From the NCBI GenBank assembly GCA_029167225.1, contig JARFNK010000015.1, positions 86,980 to 150,979 of the forward strand: a stretch of DNA of 64,000 nucleotides, given 5' to 3'. The stretch is from Sphingobium arseniciresistens (GTDB lineage Bacteria > Pseudomonadota > Alphaproteobacteria > Sphingomonadales > Sphingomonadaceae). How positions within the stretch are numbered: the first letter of the stretch is position 1; the number at the start of each line of letters is the position of its first letter. The notes beneath the pieces are model-generated. The model saw only the letters and a list, made by a program, of their open reading frames with translations, did no database searches and was not told the origin of the DNA. The position numbers were made by a program, and so were the translations under genes. Below are positions 27,905 to 35,616 of the stretch, one piece after another.

Positions 27905-29697
27905 GGGCAGCCTCCCAGGCCAGCACGCGGCTTGGTTTCGCTGATCTTGTTCCCCATCGCGTCATATCCATAGCAGGTTCGCAGGGCGAGGCCCGTCGCA
28001 TCTTCGACCACGCCGCGCAGTTCAAGATTATTGGGGCCGCTGTTCGGCCCATAATCATAGGTGGTGACGACTTCATCGCCCGCGATCGCGCAGCCTGAAC
28101 CCGACGCTGCTCCTGTCTTGCAGATGCTCTTCTGCGTCAGAACCCAGATAGGTGTCGCAGCCTGCGAATAGCCGCCGCCCGAATTTTTGATCCAGGCATA
28201 GCGTTGCGCATAGCTGTATCGCACCTGCGGGCGAACGCCATTCACGGCAGGTCCAGTCTCCGTCAGAACGCCACCATGGGCGCTGTCATAAGTGAAATCC
28301 GTCTGATTGCCCTTTGCGTCAACCTGCGTGATGGGCTTCTTGCACAGCACATCCGCCGCATTGCACAGCGTTGGGTTGGAAAAAGTATTGGAGGCCGGGA
28401 AGGTCTGCGTCGCGACTTTGTCAGTTAGGCCAGAATTTGGCTTTGCCGTCTCTCGCCTCATCAATGCGTTGCCATTGGTATCATAGCTGAATTTTAGCTT
28501 ATTTCCTTCAGGGAAGGTTACCTCGACCGGTTTAAGGGCGCTAAATTTATAGTCCCTTGCCCCATTGACTGAGTCATCGATATGGGCGGCAACGCCATTT
28601 TCATAAGTGATGAAAGCTACCTTTGGACCATACATGGTTGCATAGCTCAGGATGATTTGCCCCGGCTGCGGCGCAGGATTGTCGCCACCATAAGCGGACA
28701 TGTCATAATCATATGTATAGGTTTCACCTGTGGCTGTTGTTTGCACGGTGACCTGATCAGGCTTGATCAGAATTGATCCTCCAGGCTGAGGGCCGTAACT
28801 GTTCTGTAACTTGCAAGTACTGCTGTTGATGAGTGTGATGCAGGATATCAGCCCGCCGGTACGATTTACGCTTGTTGTACCGCCGCGCACGTCGATATAT
28901 GACGAAATATCGTTGCTGGTGCCATTGCTCAGAAGATTAAATGCAACTTTCGTTGCTGACCCACTGCAAGTGGTGTTATCATCCACATAAATTTGACTAG
29001 TGTTAAACCCGCAAATCGATACTTTCGAGTTCGATAAGTCGAACTGGTAAACTATTGCGTAACCTCGGTTGCTCTTTACAGTGCGAAGATGTGCTGACGA
29101 GTCATATGTGTAGTCAAGGCGATGGCCATTAGCCTCGACCTTACTACTTAAGAGCTTGTTTTTGTCGAGGTAGCCCGTGTTAGGGAAAGAGGGGTGGTCA
29201 ACGAACGTGTACACCTCGCCAGAGGCGTTAGTCAGAATATAGTTCGCCCCCGATTTCACAAGCTTCCACCCTTCCGTGCCCGGATCCCAAGGAAGATAGC
29301 TCAGTGTTCCAGACGCGCTCGTAACGGCAAAGCCGAGGCGGTTTTCGCCAATCATGAATTTTATCATCGTCATTTGGCCGCCGCCGGCTGTATTTTTATT
29401 TGTCCAATACATGTAACCGCGTAGATTGCTGCCAGCAGTTGTATCGGGAATGCTCCCCGTCCAATTGGATTGGACGACAAACGGTCCAATCGCGAAGTCG
29501 GTGTTTGTGTAGCGAAAACGCCCAGTCTGGAGATTTACTCCCAAAGGACTCATCGTTAGAAGTTCTGGGAAATCGTCCCGAAAGTCATCTGCCCTGGCAA
29601 GGCTCGGCAACATAATGCCGGCAAGCAGTGTAGTGCCGGCAAGAAAGGCGGCTTTCATCGGCCGAGCGAGCGGCTTCTTGTTCATCTTCTCTCTCAT
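27901..29697 (-). CDS. YD-repeat (Rhs-type) secreted protein
   Basis: A 598-residue protein with a signal peptide (AAFLAGTTLLAGIMLPSLARA). The body is beta-rich with DUF6531/RHS-like features: SPLGVNLQTGRFRYTNTDF near the N-terminus, YDSSAHLRTVKS, KFSYDTNGNALMRRETAK, DAKGNQTDFTYD, and at the end CYGYDAMGNKISETKP. It reads like the N-terminal half of an Rhs shell, encoded separately from the core half that overlaps its stop. An ATG at 29685, with purine-rich leader, is an alternative start. Confidence 0.8.
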   Translation of the reverse strand: MREKMNKKPLARPMKAAFLAGTTLLAGIMLPSLARADDFRDDFPELLTMSPLGVNLQTGRFRYTNTDFAIGPFVVQSNWTGSIPDTTAGSNLRGYMYWTNKNTAGGGQMTMIKFMIGENRLGFAVTSASGTLSYLPWDPGTEGWKLVKSGANYILTNASGEVYTFVDHPSFPNTGYLDKNKLLSSKVEANGHRLDYTYDSSAHLRTVKSNRGYAIVYQFDLSNSKVSICGFNTSQIYVDDNTTCSGSATKVAFNLLSNGTSNDISSYIDVRGGTTSVNRTGGLISCITLINSSTCKLQNSYGPQPGGSILIKPDQVTVQTTATGETYTYDYDMSAYGGDNPAPQPGQIILSYATMYGPKVAFITYENGVAAHIDDSVNGARDYKFSALKPVEVTFPEGNKLKFSYDTNGNALMRRETAKPNSGLTDKVATQTFPASNTFSNPTLCNAADVLCKKPITQVDAKGNQTDFTYDSAHGGVLTETGPAVNGVRPQVRYSYAQRYAWIKNSGGGYSQAATPIWVLTQKSICKTGAASGSGCAIAGDEVVTTYDYGPNSGPNNLELRGVVEDATGLALRTCYGYDAMGNKISETKPRAGLGGCP

Positions 29698-29698
29698 G

Positions 29699-30544
29699 TT
29701 AGCTGCAGCCAGTGCCGCTTGTGATGGTGATCGCGAGCGTTCCGGTTGCGGTCGCTCCCAGGCTGTCTTTTACCGTATAGGTGACCTGCGCGTTGCCGGT
29801 TGAGCCATAGGCTGTGAAGCCGATGCTGCTGGCATCAACCACGTAGGTGTCGCCCTTGGCTGTGGAAGTCACCGACACGACAGTGAGCGGATAATTGCCC
29901 TCAGGATCGGTGTCATTCGCCACAACATTCTTGACCGCGCTCATGCACACTTTAACCGACATTGTGTCGGTGACTGCCATGGGTGGCTGATTTGGGCCAG
30001 AGTTGGCGTTGATTGTTCCTGCCGCTGATGCCGTTCCAAGGCCGCTTCCGCCACTAGGCGACGACAGCGTGAGGGAAAATTGTTCGGTGCCCTCCGCAAG
30101 CGTGTCCACGATCGTTGGCGCTGACACCGTCTTGACGGTTTCCCAGCCCTTGAACGTAAGCGTCCCGCTGGTCGCGGTATAATCACCGGGCGCAACAGCC
30201 GTGCCGTTCACCGTCGCATAATTAACGGTGAGAGGCGCTGACCAGGGTGCCGACTTGGTAATGGTGAAGACAGAACTCTGGCCTTCATTCACCGCACCGG
30301 CGCTAGCAACCGAAAAGCTGATATTGTTGGTTGGCGCGGCGCCGGGCGCGCCCTTGGAATAGCGCTTGCGGTTGCCCGCCTCATCGAATTCGGTTGACGT
30401 CTGCTTGCCATTCCTGGGACCTCCAGAATTGGAGGTCGCCACCAGTCGGCCAAGGGCGTCATAGCTAAAAGTTGTCGTTTCCGCTGCGTAAACGCTACCG
30501 CCCAGGCAAACGCCTGCCAAGACTGCAAATCTTATCTTTGTCAT
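29699..30544 (-). CDS. secreted Calx-beta / Ig-like protein with a short YD-repeat segment
   Basis: A 281-residue protein from the ATG at 30544. A signal peptide (IRFAVLAGVCLGGSVYA) is followed by a single YD-type unit (TTFSYDALGRLVATS, FDEAGNRKRY), a Calx-beta domain (ISFSVASAGAVNEGQSS, PGDYTATSGTLTF, FSLTLSSPSGG) and a C-terminal Big/cadherin-like domain (VVANDTDPEGNYPLTVVSV). It precedes the other two Rhs genes by one base, so all three form one operon. It may be a surface or adaptor component; its role is not known. Confidence 0.8.
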   Translation of the reverse strand: MTKIRFAVLAGVCLGGSVYAAETTTFSYDALGRLVATSNSGGPRNGKQTSTEFDEAGNRKRYSKGAPGAAPTNNISFSVASAGAVNEGQSSVFTITKSAPWSAPLTVNYATVNGTAVAPGDYTATSGTLTFKGWETVKTVSAPTIVDTLAEGTEQFSLTLSSPSGGSGLGTASAAGTINANSGPNQPPMAVTDTMSVKVCMSAVKNVVANDTDPEGNYPLTVVSVTSTAKGDTYVVDASSIGFTAYGSTGNAQVTYTVKDSLGATATGTLAITITSGTGCS

Positions 30545-30633
30545 GAAACCCCCACTTACTGCCAAATCAGCAGCAACAAGAGATTCTGGCAAGATATTTT
30601 TGCAGTCGTTTTCAATTATATATTGCAGAATAT

Positions 30634-30650
30634 TTGCGTATTTTACGCAA
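30634..30650. promoter_or_regulatory. inverted repeat upstream of the rhs genes
   Basis: TTGCGTA (30634-30640) and TACGCAA (30644-30650) form a perfect inverted repeat within the AT-rich 185-bp gap between the second pilin gene and the rhs operon. This gap is the only place for an rhs promoter. Whether it is an operator or a small hairpin cannot be told. Confidence 0.35.
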
Positions 30651-30729
30651 TATTTGAGAAGGGTGGCCTGGGTTGGAGGTTCAACCACGCCTCGGGCCTG
30701 AATAAGCTGAGAGCAGTTGTGCTGCGCGT

Positions 30730-31068
30730 TTAGGACGAGGGCACCGATGCACCACCATAAGGGTCAAATCGCTCCGGAGGGCGCGGCGGCGGAGGCGATA
30801 TTTCCACCTCTTGGTTCGGTGCGTTGACCTGCCCACTGCCACTTGCTGCCGTCGTCATCATCCCTGCAGCAATCATCGGTGCGCCAATGATGATAAAGCA
30901 TCCAAGGAGCACGCGGACAGCAAAGCTGCGATCAATACGACCGCTAAGTGCAAATAGGCCGAGGATTGCGACCGCCATGATCATCACGCTCGTGCCAACG
31001 GCGCCAAGCAAAAGCCGCTCACTCCACTGGACGGCCTCAACTATTCCATTATTGGTCAAATCGCTCAT
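30730..31068 (-). CDS. VirB2/TrbC family pilin-like protein, second copy
   Basis: A 112-residue protein with two hydrophobic helices (AVGTSVMIMAVAILGLFAL and VRVLLGCFIIIGAPMIAAGMM) and an overall shape matching the first pilin copy: both share a W(S/L)..LLG/TLLGT entry, a short SGR/TGR turn between helices and an LLGCFI/LGCFIL second helix. Unlike the first copy it lacks a clear signal peptide and has a proline-rich tail (EISPPPPRPPERFDPYGG). I used the ATG at 31068. It may be an alternative pilin or an ancestral duplicate separated by the Rhs insertion. Confidence 0.75.
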   Translation of the reverse strand: MSDLTNNGIVEAVQWSERLLLGAVGTSVMIMAVAILGLFALSGRIDRSFAVRVLLGCFIIIGAPMIAAGMMTTAASGSGQVNAPNQEVEISPPPPRPPERFDPYGGASVPSS

Positions 31069-31164
31069 TCCGCCGAACCCGATAAATCTCGATGGTATCA
31101 AAGTCAGCGAGACGGCCGAATCATCGGTTGGCCTGTCCCAAAGCCTTTCTAACCGCCAATCGGC

Positions 31165-31911
31165 TTATTCGCGTAATTGCTCGGTATTGCGAATTAAAAT
31201 AGTGCAGCGCACGGGACGGCTGGATTTTGCGGCGGTCTGCTCGCATTCACGCAAGGCTTCGCTATTCGCCTTGAGTATATCCATCCCCTCGACGATTGCC
31301 TGCCAAGCTCGCGGATTTCCGGTTTCTAGCAGTCTGGTTCCTGCCTCCCATAACGTTGGCTCGCCCATCGTTCTGCGCGCAACTCTTTCAGGCCAAAGCC
31401 AGCTTTTCGGTCCGATATTCGCCGCCCAGCCAGGATAGAGCAGCCAGAGCAACATAACGGCCACCGTCGCGCCGATCGCGCTGTAGGCCATATGCCATCT
31501 TTGCTCCCGCCGGGTTCGAAGGTGTCCGATCGCTCGCATCTGGTTTTCACGGGCATCATTGAGGAGCATACGCGCCTGCTCGATGTTGACCCGATCCGCC
31601 TCCCGCGCCTGCCGAGCCACCTGATCGATGCGATCCGCCATATTCTCCGGTGTGATCTGCAGCGCCGGCGCCTTGGCCATCTTTTGAGCCTGCGCCGCCA
31701 GCTCCACGAGATAGCTATTCATCTTGGTGAGCGTGGGCGTGTAATCCGGTATCTCGATGCCCTGCTTTTCGATGGCAATATGCTCGAGCGCCCGTGTCAT
31801 CAGCGCGATCCGGCCATCCATCTCGGATATCCGCATTTCCAGCCTGGCGAAGGCTTCAGCCGCGAAATCGGGCTCGGGATCACCCGCATGTCCATGTTGA
31901 TCCATATCCAT
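31165..31911 (-). CDS. DUF6118 family protein
   Basis: A 248-residue protein with a long helical, coiled-coil-like N-terminal half (FARLEMRISEMDGRIALMTRAL, the MNSYLVELAAQAQKM stretch), one membrane helix (AIGATVAVMLLWLLYPGW, about residue 150) and a C-terminal soluble tail. I match it to the DUF6118 family found beside traA in sphingomonad and rhizobial conjugative elements; function unknown. It follows traA by 13 bp and is probably in the same transcript. Confidence 0.75.
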   Translation of the reverse strand: MDMDQHGHAGDPEPDFAAEAFARLEMRISEMDGRIALMTRALEHIAIEKQGIEIPDYTPTLTKMNSYLVELAAQAQKMAKAPALQITPENMADRIDQVARQAREADRVNIEQARMLLNDARENQMRAIGHLRTRREQRWHMAYSAIGATVAVMLLWLLYPGWAANIGPKSWLWPERVARRTMGEPTLWEAGTRLLETGNPRAWQAIVEGMDILKANSEALRECEQTAAKSSRPVRCTILIRNTEQLRE

Positions 31912-31923
31912 TCCTCCTGAGAG

Positions 31924-34878
31924 TTAGCGGCCAAAGCCGCGACCGATGCCGCGCCCATGATCGAAGGGGATTGAGGCGGCGAGTTGCTGGGAAAGGCTGC
32001 GCTGCGCGTGCTGGCCAATTTCAAGGCCAAGCTCGCGGCTGCGCAGCCCCAACACGGACTCCAATTGGGCGTCACGCTGCAGGCTCTTGGCCATGTCGGT
32101 CATGTGCTGCGAAGCCGTTCTGGCACCCCGGAAATTGCCGTCGCGAACAAGCTCGTCGTGCTGACGCTGAAGCTGCTGCCAGCCCTCTACAAACCGATCC
32201 GCTCGGGCGTAGGGATCGACGCGGATTTCCGCTTCCAACTGCATCGCGCGGACAGCCGCCTGGCCTCGCCCTTCTGCGGCGTCCCTGACAAGTTCAGGGC
32301 CTTGCCGGAATGCGCGATCGAGATCCGATGCGCCCTCGGGGCGGATCGCGTCCAGCGCCTGCCGAGCCTTCTCCAGCGCCACCTGCTGGTGCGGCATGGC
32401 TTCCAACCCCTGCGCCCGCGTCTGCTGGATCTCATGCGCCGCCCTTGCATAGCGCTCCACGGCACCGCGAAGACCACCGAGCCGGATCGGTTGCGGATCA
32501 CGGCCATGGTCATGCTGGACTGCTGGCTGGGGCTGCGCAGGCGTTGCCTTGGGCCGGAAATTGTCGAAGAGACCACGCGCTTTCTGCGCGCCTGCGCGCG
32601 CAATCTCCACCACCCGTTCACGAAAGCTGATGCCCCGCCGCTCGGCAAAGGCCCGCGTGACCTCGGTTGACGGCTGATGCGCGGTGCCAGCCTTCTCATA
32701 GTCCGTCGCCATATCCTTGGCGCGCTCACGCGACAGCGTGTGAACCAAACGCGCCTGATCGCGAAAATCATCGCGGCCATAATGAAGGGCGACTCCATCC
32801 CTATGGCGTGACAGTGCGACATAAGTGCCGTGCCGATCCATGCCCGGCGTCGCCAGCACATGCGACCGGTCAACGGTCATGCCCTGCGCCTTGTGGATCG
32901 TGGCTGCATAGCCATGATCGAAGTCGCGATAGTCCTTGGTGTCGAACGCCACTGATCGCCCATCGTCGGTCCGCACGGCCATATGGCCATTGCCGATATT
33001 CTCGATGGTTCCGAGCGTTCCGTTCTTGACCTCAAGGCTGCGCTCATTGCGCAGGAACATGATGCGGTCTCCTGTCGCGAACTGCCGGTCGCCGCGTTCG
33101 GTCTTCACGGCAATGTCCGGCCCCAGTTCGCCGGCCTGTCGCATGCGCTCGCGCGCGGCCTCATTGAGGTCGCGCACCTCCGCATTGGTGTGGGTCAATA
33201 TGATCCGGCTGGCATCTGGCTTCGCCTGTCGATCCCGATCCCAGCCGTTGATCAATGCACTGCGCGCCTGGCCACGGGTATCGGCGGCGCGGACCATATT
33301 GTGCTCGACATAGACGCCGATCGCTTCCCCGGTGCGCCCGGTTGCCAGATGTCGGGTCGCATTCTGCTGCCAGCCTTCACGCTGACGGCGGACTTCGGTG
33401 ATCTCGACGCCACCATGGCGCTCATGCAGTGCCCGGAACGCGGCGCCCGCTTCGATCGATTGCAACTGCTGCGGATCACCGACCAGCACGACCCGTGCGC
33501 CAACCTCGGCGGCATGGGAGAGAACGCGCTCCATCTGGCGCGTGCCGACCATGCCGGCCTCGTCGATCACCAGCACGTCGCGGGCTGTCAGAAGATCACG
33601 TCCGTGCGCCCAGCCATGCTCCATGCTGGCGATGGTGCGAGAGGCAATGCCCGAACCGTTCTCCAGCCCTTCGGCGGCTATGCCGGCAAGGGCGGCGCCG
33701 CGCACATTAAGCCCGGCATGCTCCCACACATCGCGCGCCACCCCCAACATGGCGCTTTTGCCGGTGCCGGCATAGCCAAGGATCAGTGACAATCCCTGCC
33801 CACCTGTTACATGTCGCAACGCGGCGTCTTGCTCTGCTCCCAGAGCAAGGCCTTTACTCTCGGCGGCACGAATGGCGTAGTTCGTTGCCGTCGGGAGACC
33901 AGGCTCCTGCTGCAGTGCAAGCCGATCAGCCGCGCGTTCCAGCCGTTGCTCGACCTCGATCATCTCACGACTGGTAAAACGGGCCTCGCCACGTCCATCC
34001 TGACCGAGCGCAATCAGGTCTGGCGAGCCGCGTACCGCGTGCATCGCTTCGTTGAACTGCTGCTGCCCATCGCTATGCCGGTGGATGAACATGGCGAGGT
34101 CACGATGGGTGAAGGTGGCCTGGCCATGGGTGATGGCGTTGAGCGCAACGCCAGGGTCAGCGATGATGCGTTCGCCATTCTCCCGCGCAATCTCGCGATG
34201 GAGTTCGACACGGTCGGCTTCGAGGCCTTGCGCGCTCATGCGGTGCGCGGGACCGCCGATCTTGCTTTGTGGCTCCAGATCGATGCCCTGATCGGCAAGG
34301 CTGCGATGATCTATCCGTGCGTCGATGTCGAGTTCGGCCAGCCGTGCGTTGACATGGGCGCTCCAGTTCTCGCGCCAGCGCTCGACATTCGCATGGTCGT
34401 TCCACTCACGCACCTTCTGGCCAAAGCCGTCGGGCGTCACCTCGCGCATGGTCAGCATGACATGCGCATGGGGCTTGGCCTGGCCATCGGCGCCAATGTC
34501 CCAATGGACGTTGAGATCGGCGATCATGCCGCGATCGACAAACTCTTGGGCAACAAAGTCGCGGGCAAGGTCGATACCCTGCGCCCTGGTCATTTCACGC
34601 GGGATAGCGAACTCGATTTCGCGTGCGAGTTGCGCGTCCTTGCGGCTCTCGAACGCCTCGACATCGTTCCAGAGCCGTTCGCGGTCGCGCCATTGCTCCG
34701 GCGCGCCTTCGGGCAACATGATCTCGCTATGCTCGACACCGCAGCGAGCGCGAAAATCATGGTCGCGATCAAGGCGCTCATCATGCAGCCGCTCGCCTGC
34801 ACGATAGGCCGAGGCCGACACGGAAGAGCGGCCCGCTGCGAGACTGATGACCTGAACGGAAAAATGGAAGATCGCCAT
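31924..34878 (-). CDS. traA: TraA relaxase-helicase (MobQ/Ti-type)
   Basis: A 984-residue DNA-transfer protein. The N-terminal MobA/MobL relaxase domain opens MAIFHFSVQVISLAAGRSS with the catalytic-tyrosine region SASAYRAGE, and has the metal-binding histidines in PHAHVMLTMREV. A RecD/TraI-like helicase follows with Walker A GYAGTGKSAML about residue 367, DEAGMVGTRQ, and GDPQQLQSI, then TIHKAQGMTVDRS. It nicks oriT and unwinds the transferred strand. The oriT-like site lies just upstream of its start. Confidence 0.95.
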   Translation of the reverse strand: MAIFHFSVQVISLAAGRSSVSASAYRAGERLHDERLDRDHDFRARCGVEHSEIMLPEGAPEQWRDRERLWNDVEAFESRKDAQLAREIEFAIPREMTRAQGIDLARDFVAQEFVDRGMIADLNVHWDIGADGQAKPHAHVMLTMREVTPDGFGQKVREWNDHANVERWRENWSAHVNARLAELDIDARIDHRSLADQGIDLEPQSKIGGPAHRMSAQGLEADRVELHREIARENGERIIADPGVALNAITHGQATFTHRDLAMFIHRHSDGQQQFNEAMHAVRGSPDLIALGQDGRGEARFTSREMIEVEQRLERAADRLALQQEPGLPTATNYAIRAAESKGLALGAEQDAALRHVTGGQGLSLILGYAGTGKSAMLGVARDVWEHAGLNVRGAALAGIAAEGLENGSGIASRTIASMEHGWAHGRDLLTARDVLVIDEAGMVGTRQMERVLSHAAEVGARVVLVGDPQQLQSIEAGAAFRALHERHGGVEITEVRRQREGWQQNATRHLATGRTGEAIGVYVEHNMVRAADTRGQARSALINGWDRDRQAKPDASRIILTHTNAEVRDLNEAARERMRQAGELGPDIAVKTERGDRQFATGDRIMFLRNERSLEVKNGTLGTIENIGNGHMAVRTDDGRSVAFDTKDYRDFDHGYAATIHKAQGMTVDRSHVLATPGMDRHGTYVALSRHRDGVALHYGRDDFRDQARLVHTLSRERAKDMATDYEKAGTAHQPSTEVTRAFAERRGISFRERVVEIARAGAQKARGLFDNFRPKATPAQPQPAVQHDHGRDPQPIRLGGLRGAVERYARAAHEIQQTRAQGLEAMPHQQVALEKARQALDAIRPEGASDLDRAFRQGPELVRDAAEGRGQAAVRAMQLEAEIRVDPYARADRFVEGWQQLQRQHDELVRDGNFRGARTASQHMTDMAKSLQRDAQLESVLGLRSRELGLEIGQHAQRSLSQQLAASIPFDHGRGIGRGFGR

Positions 34879-34908
34879 AACGATCGTCCATTTACTATGC
34901 TGAGCCGC

Positions 34909-34937
34909 ACGTCGGAACGACGTATAAGCGCGCCCTT
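34909..34937 (+). other. putative origin of transfer (oriT) with Ti/RSF1010-type nic region
   Basis: Between divergent traA and traC lies an inverted repeat ACGTCG-GAA-CGACGT (34909-34923) directly followed by ATAAGCGCGCCCTT (34924-34937). The nic core of RSF1010 as I recall it is TAAGTGCGCCCT, one base different from the sequence here, and Ti plasmids carry TATAATTGCGCCCTT after a similar inverted repeat. Position, repeat and core all fit a nick site for the adjacent TraA relaxase, with cleavage expected between GCG and CCC. Confidence 0.75.
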
Positions 34938-35051
34938 CTCGAAATTTTCCTGGAAGGGACTAGGCGGTGTCAGACTGTCCCGGCGACTCTACTGCGCACC
35001 ACAGTCGGTTCTTCTATCATGAGCGCATCATCATTCAACGGAGACTTGATC

Positions 35052-35357
35052 ATGCGCAAACCCCGCGATTTTGATTCGGAACTGAAGGCGCTGGCCGACA
35101 AGGCAAAGCAATTGAAGGAACGGCGCGTGCGTCAATTGGGCGAATTGGTCACGGCAACCGGCGCGGACATGCTCGACGCCGATATGCTGGCCGGGGTGCT
35201 CCTTCATGCGGCGCGGAGCAAGGATGCGACAGCCAAGGAGGCGTGGCGCAAGGCAGGTGCCGCCTTCTTTCGCGGCGACAAGCGCCAGCCTGCGGGCGGA
35301 CCTGATCGCCTCCAGAGCGGCACTCTCCCGCTCGACGGTGGCTCGGCATCGGCTTGA
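35052..35357 (+). CDS. traC: conjugal transfer protein TraC
   Basis: A 101-residue basic protein from the ATG at 35052. The segment DFDSELKALADKAKQLKER near the N-terminus and LGELVTATGADMLDADMLAGVLL match TraC of Ti-type plasmids, a small oriT-region accessory protein that helps form the relaxosome. It is transcribed away from traA across the oriT-like region. The GDKRQ tail is typical. An upstream GTG-type start would extend it by 11 residues without homology. Confidence 0.8.
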   Translation: MRKPRDFDSELKALADKAKQLKERRVRQLGELVTATGADMLDADMLAGVLLHAARSKDATAKEAWRKAGAAFFRGDKRQPAGGPDRLQSGTLPLDGGSASA

Positions 35358-35379
35358 AGCACAGAAGGCACGCACCGAC

Positions 35380-35616
35380 ATGCGGGACTGGGCCGTCAAA
35401 CGCCGGGAACGCACCCGTCATCTGATCGAATTGGGTGGCCTTGTCATCAAGGCTGGCCTGGTCGATCTCGTCGATGACGATCGCGCCACCCTCTATGGCG
35501 CCTTTCTCGCCGTCGCCGACAGGCTGCGGGGCGAGGATCGGCAAAAGGCGCTGGCCCTATGGCAGCGTAAGGGCAAGCGCGCGTTCGAGGCTGAAAGCGG
35601 TCAGCGCGATCGATAG
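35380..35616 (+). CDS. traD: conjugal transfer protein TraD (Ti-type, small)
   Basis: A 78-residue protein starting MRDWAVKRRERTRHLIELGGLVIKAGLVDL, continuing to LWQRKGKRAFEAE. This is the short TraD of Ti-like transfer regions, not the large coupling ATPase of F plasmids. I chose the ATG at 35380, which has AGAAGG upstream; longer frames run into traC. Its end overlaps the stop of the convergent NTase-HEPN gene by 16 bp. In Ti plasmids traG follows traD; here it does not. Confidence 0.78.
   Translation: MRDWAVKRRERTRHLIELGGLVIKAGLVDLVDDDRATLYGAFLAVADRLRGEDRQKALALWQRKGKRAFEAESGQRDR

Noticed and set aside
33811-35022. Plus-strand open frame opposite the traA relaxase domain
   Set aside because: The relaxase motifs are on the minus strand; the frame also runs over the oriT-like site.
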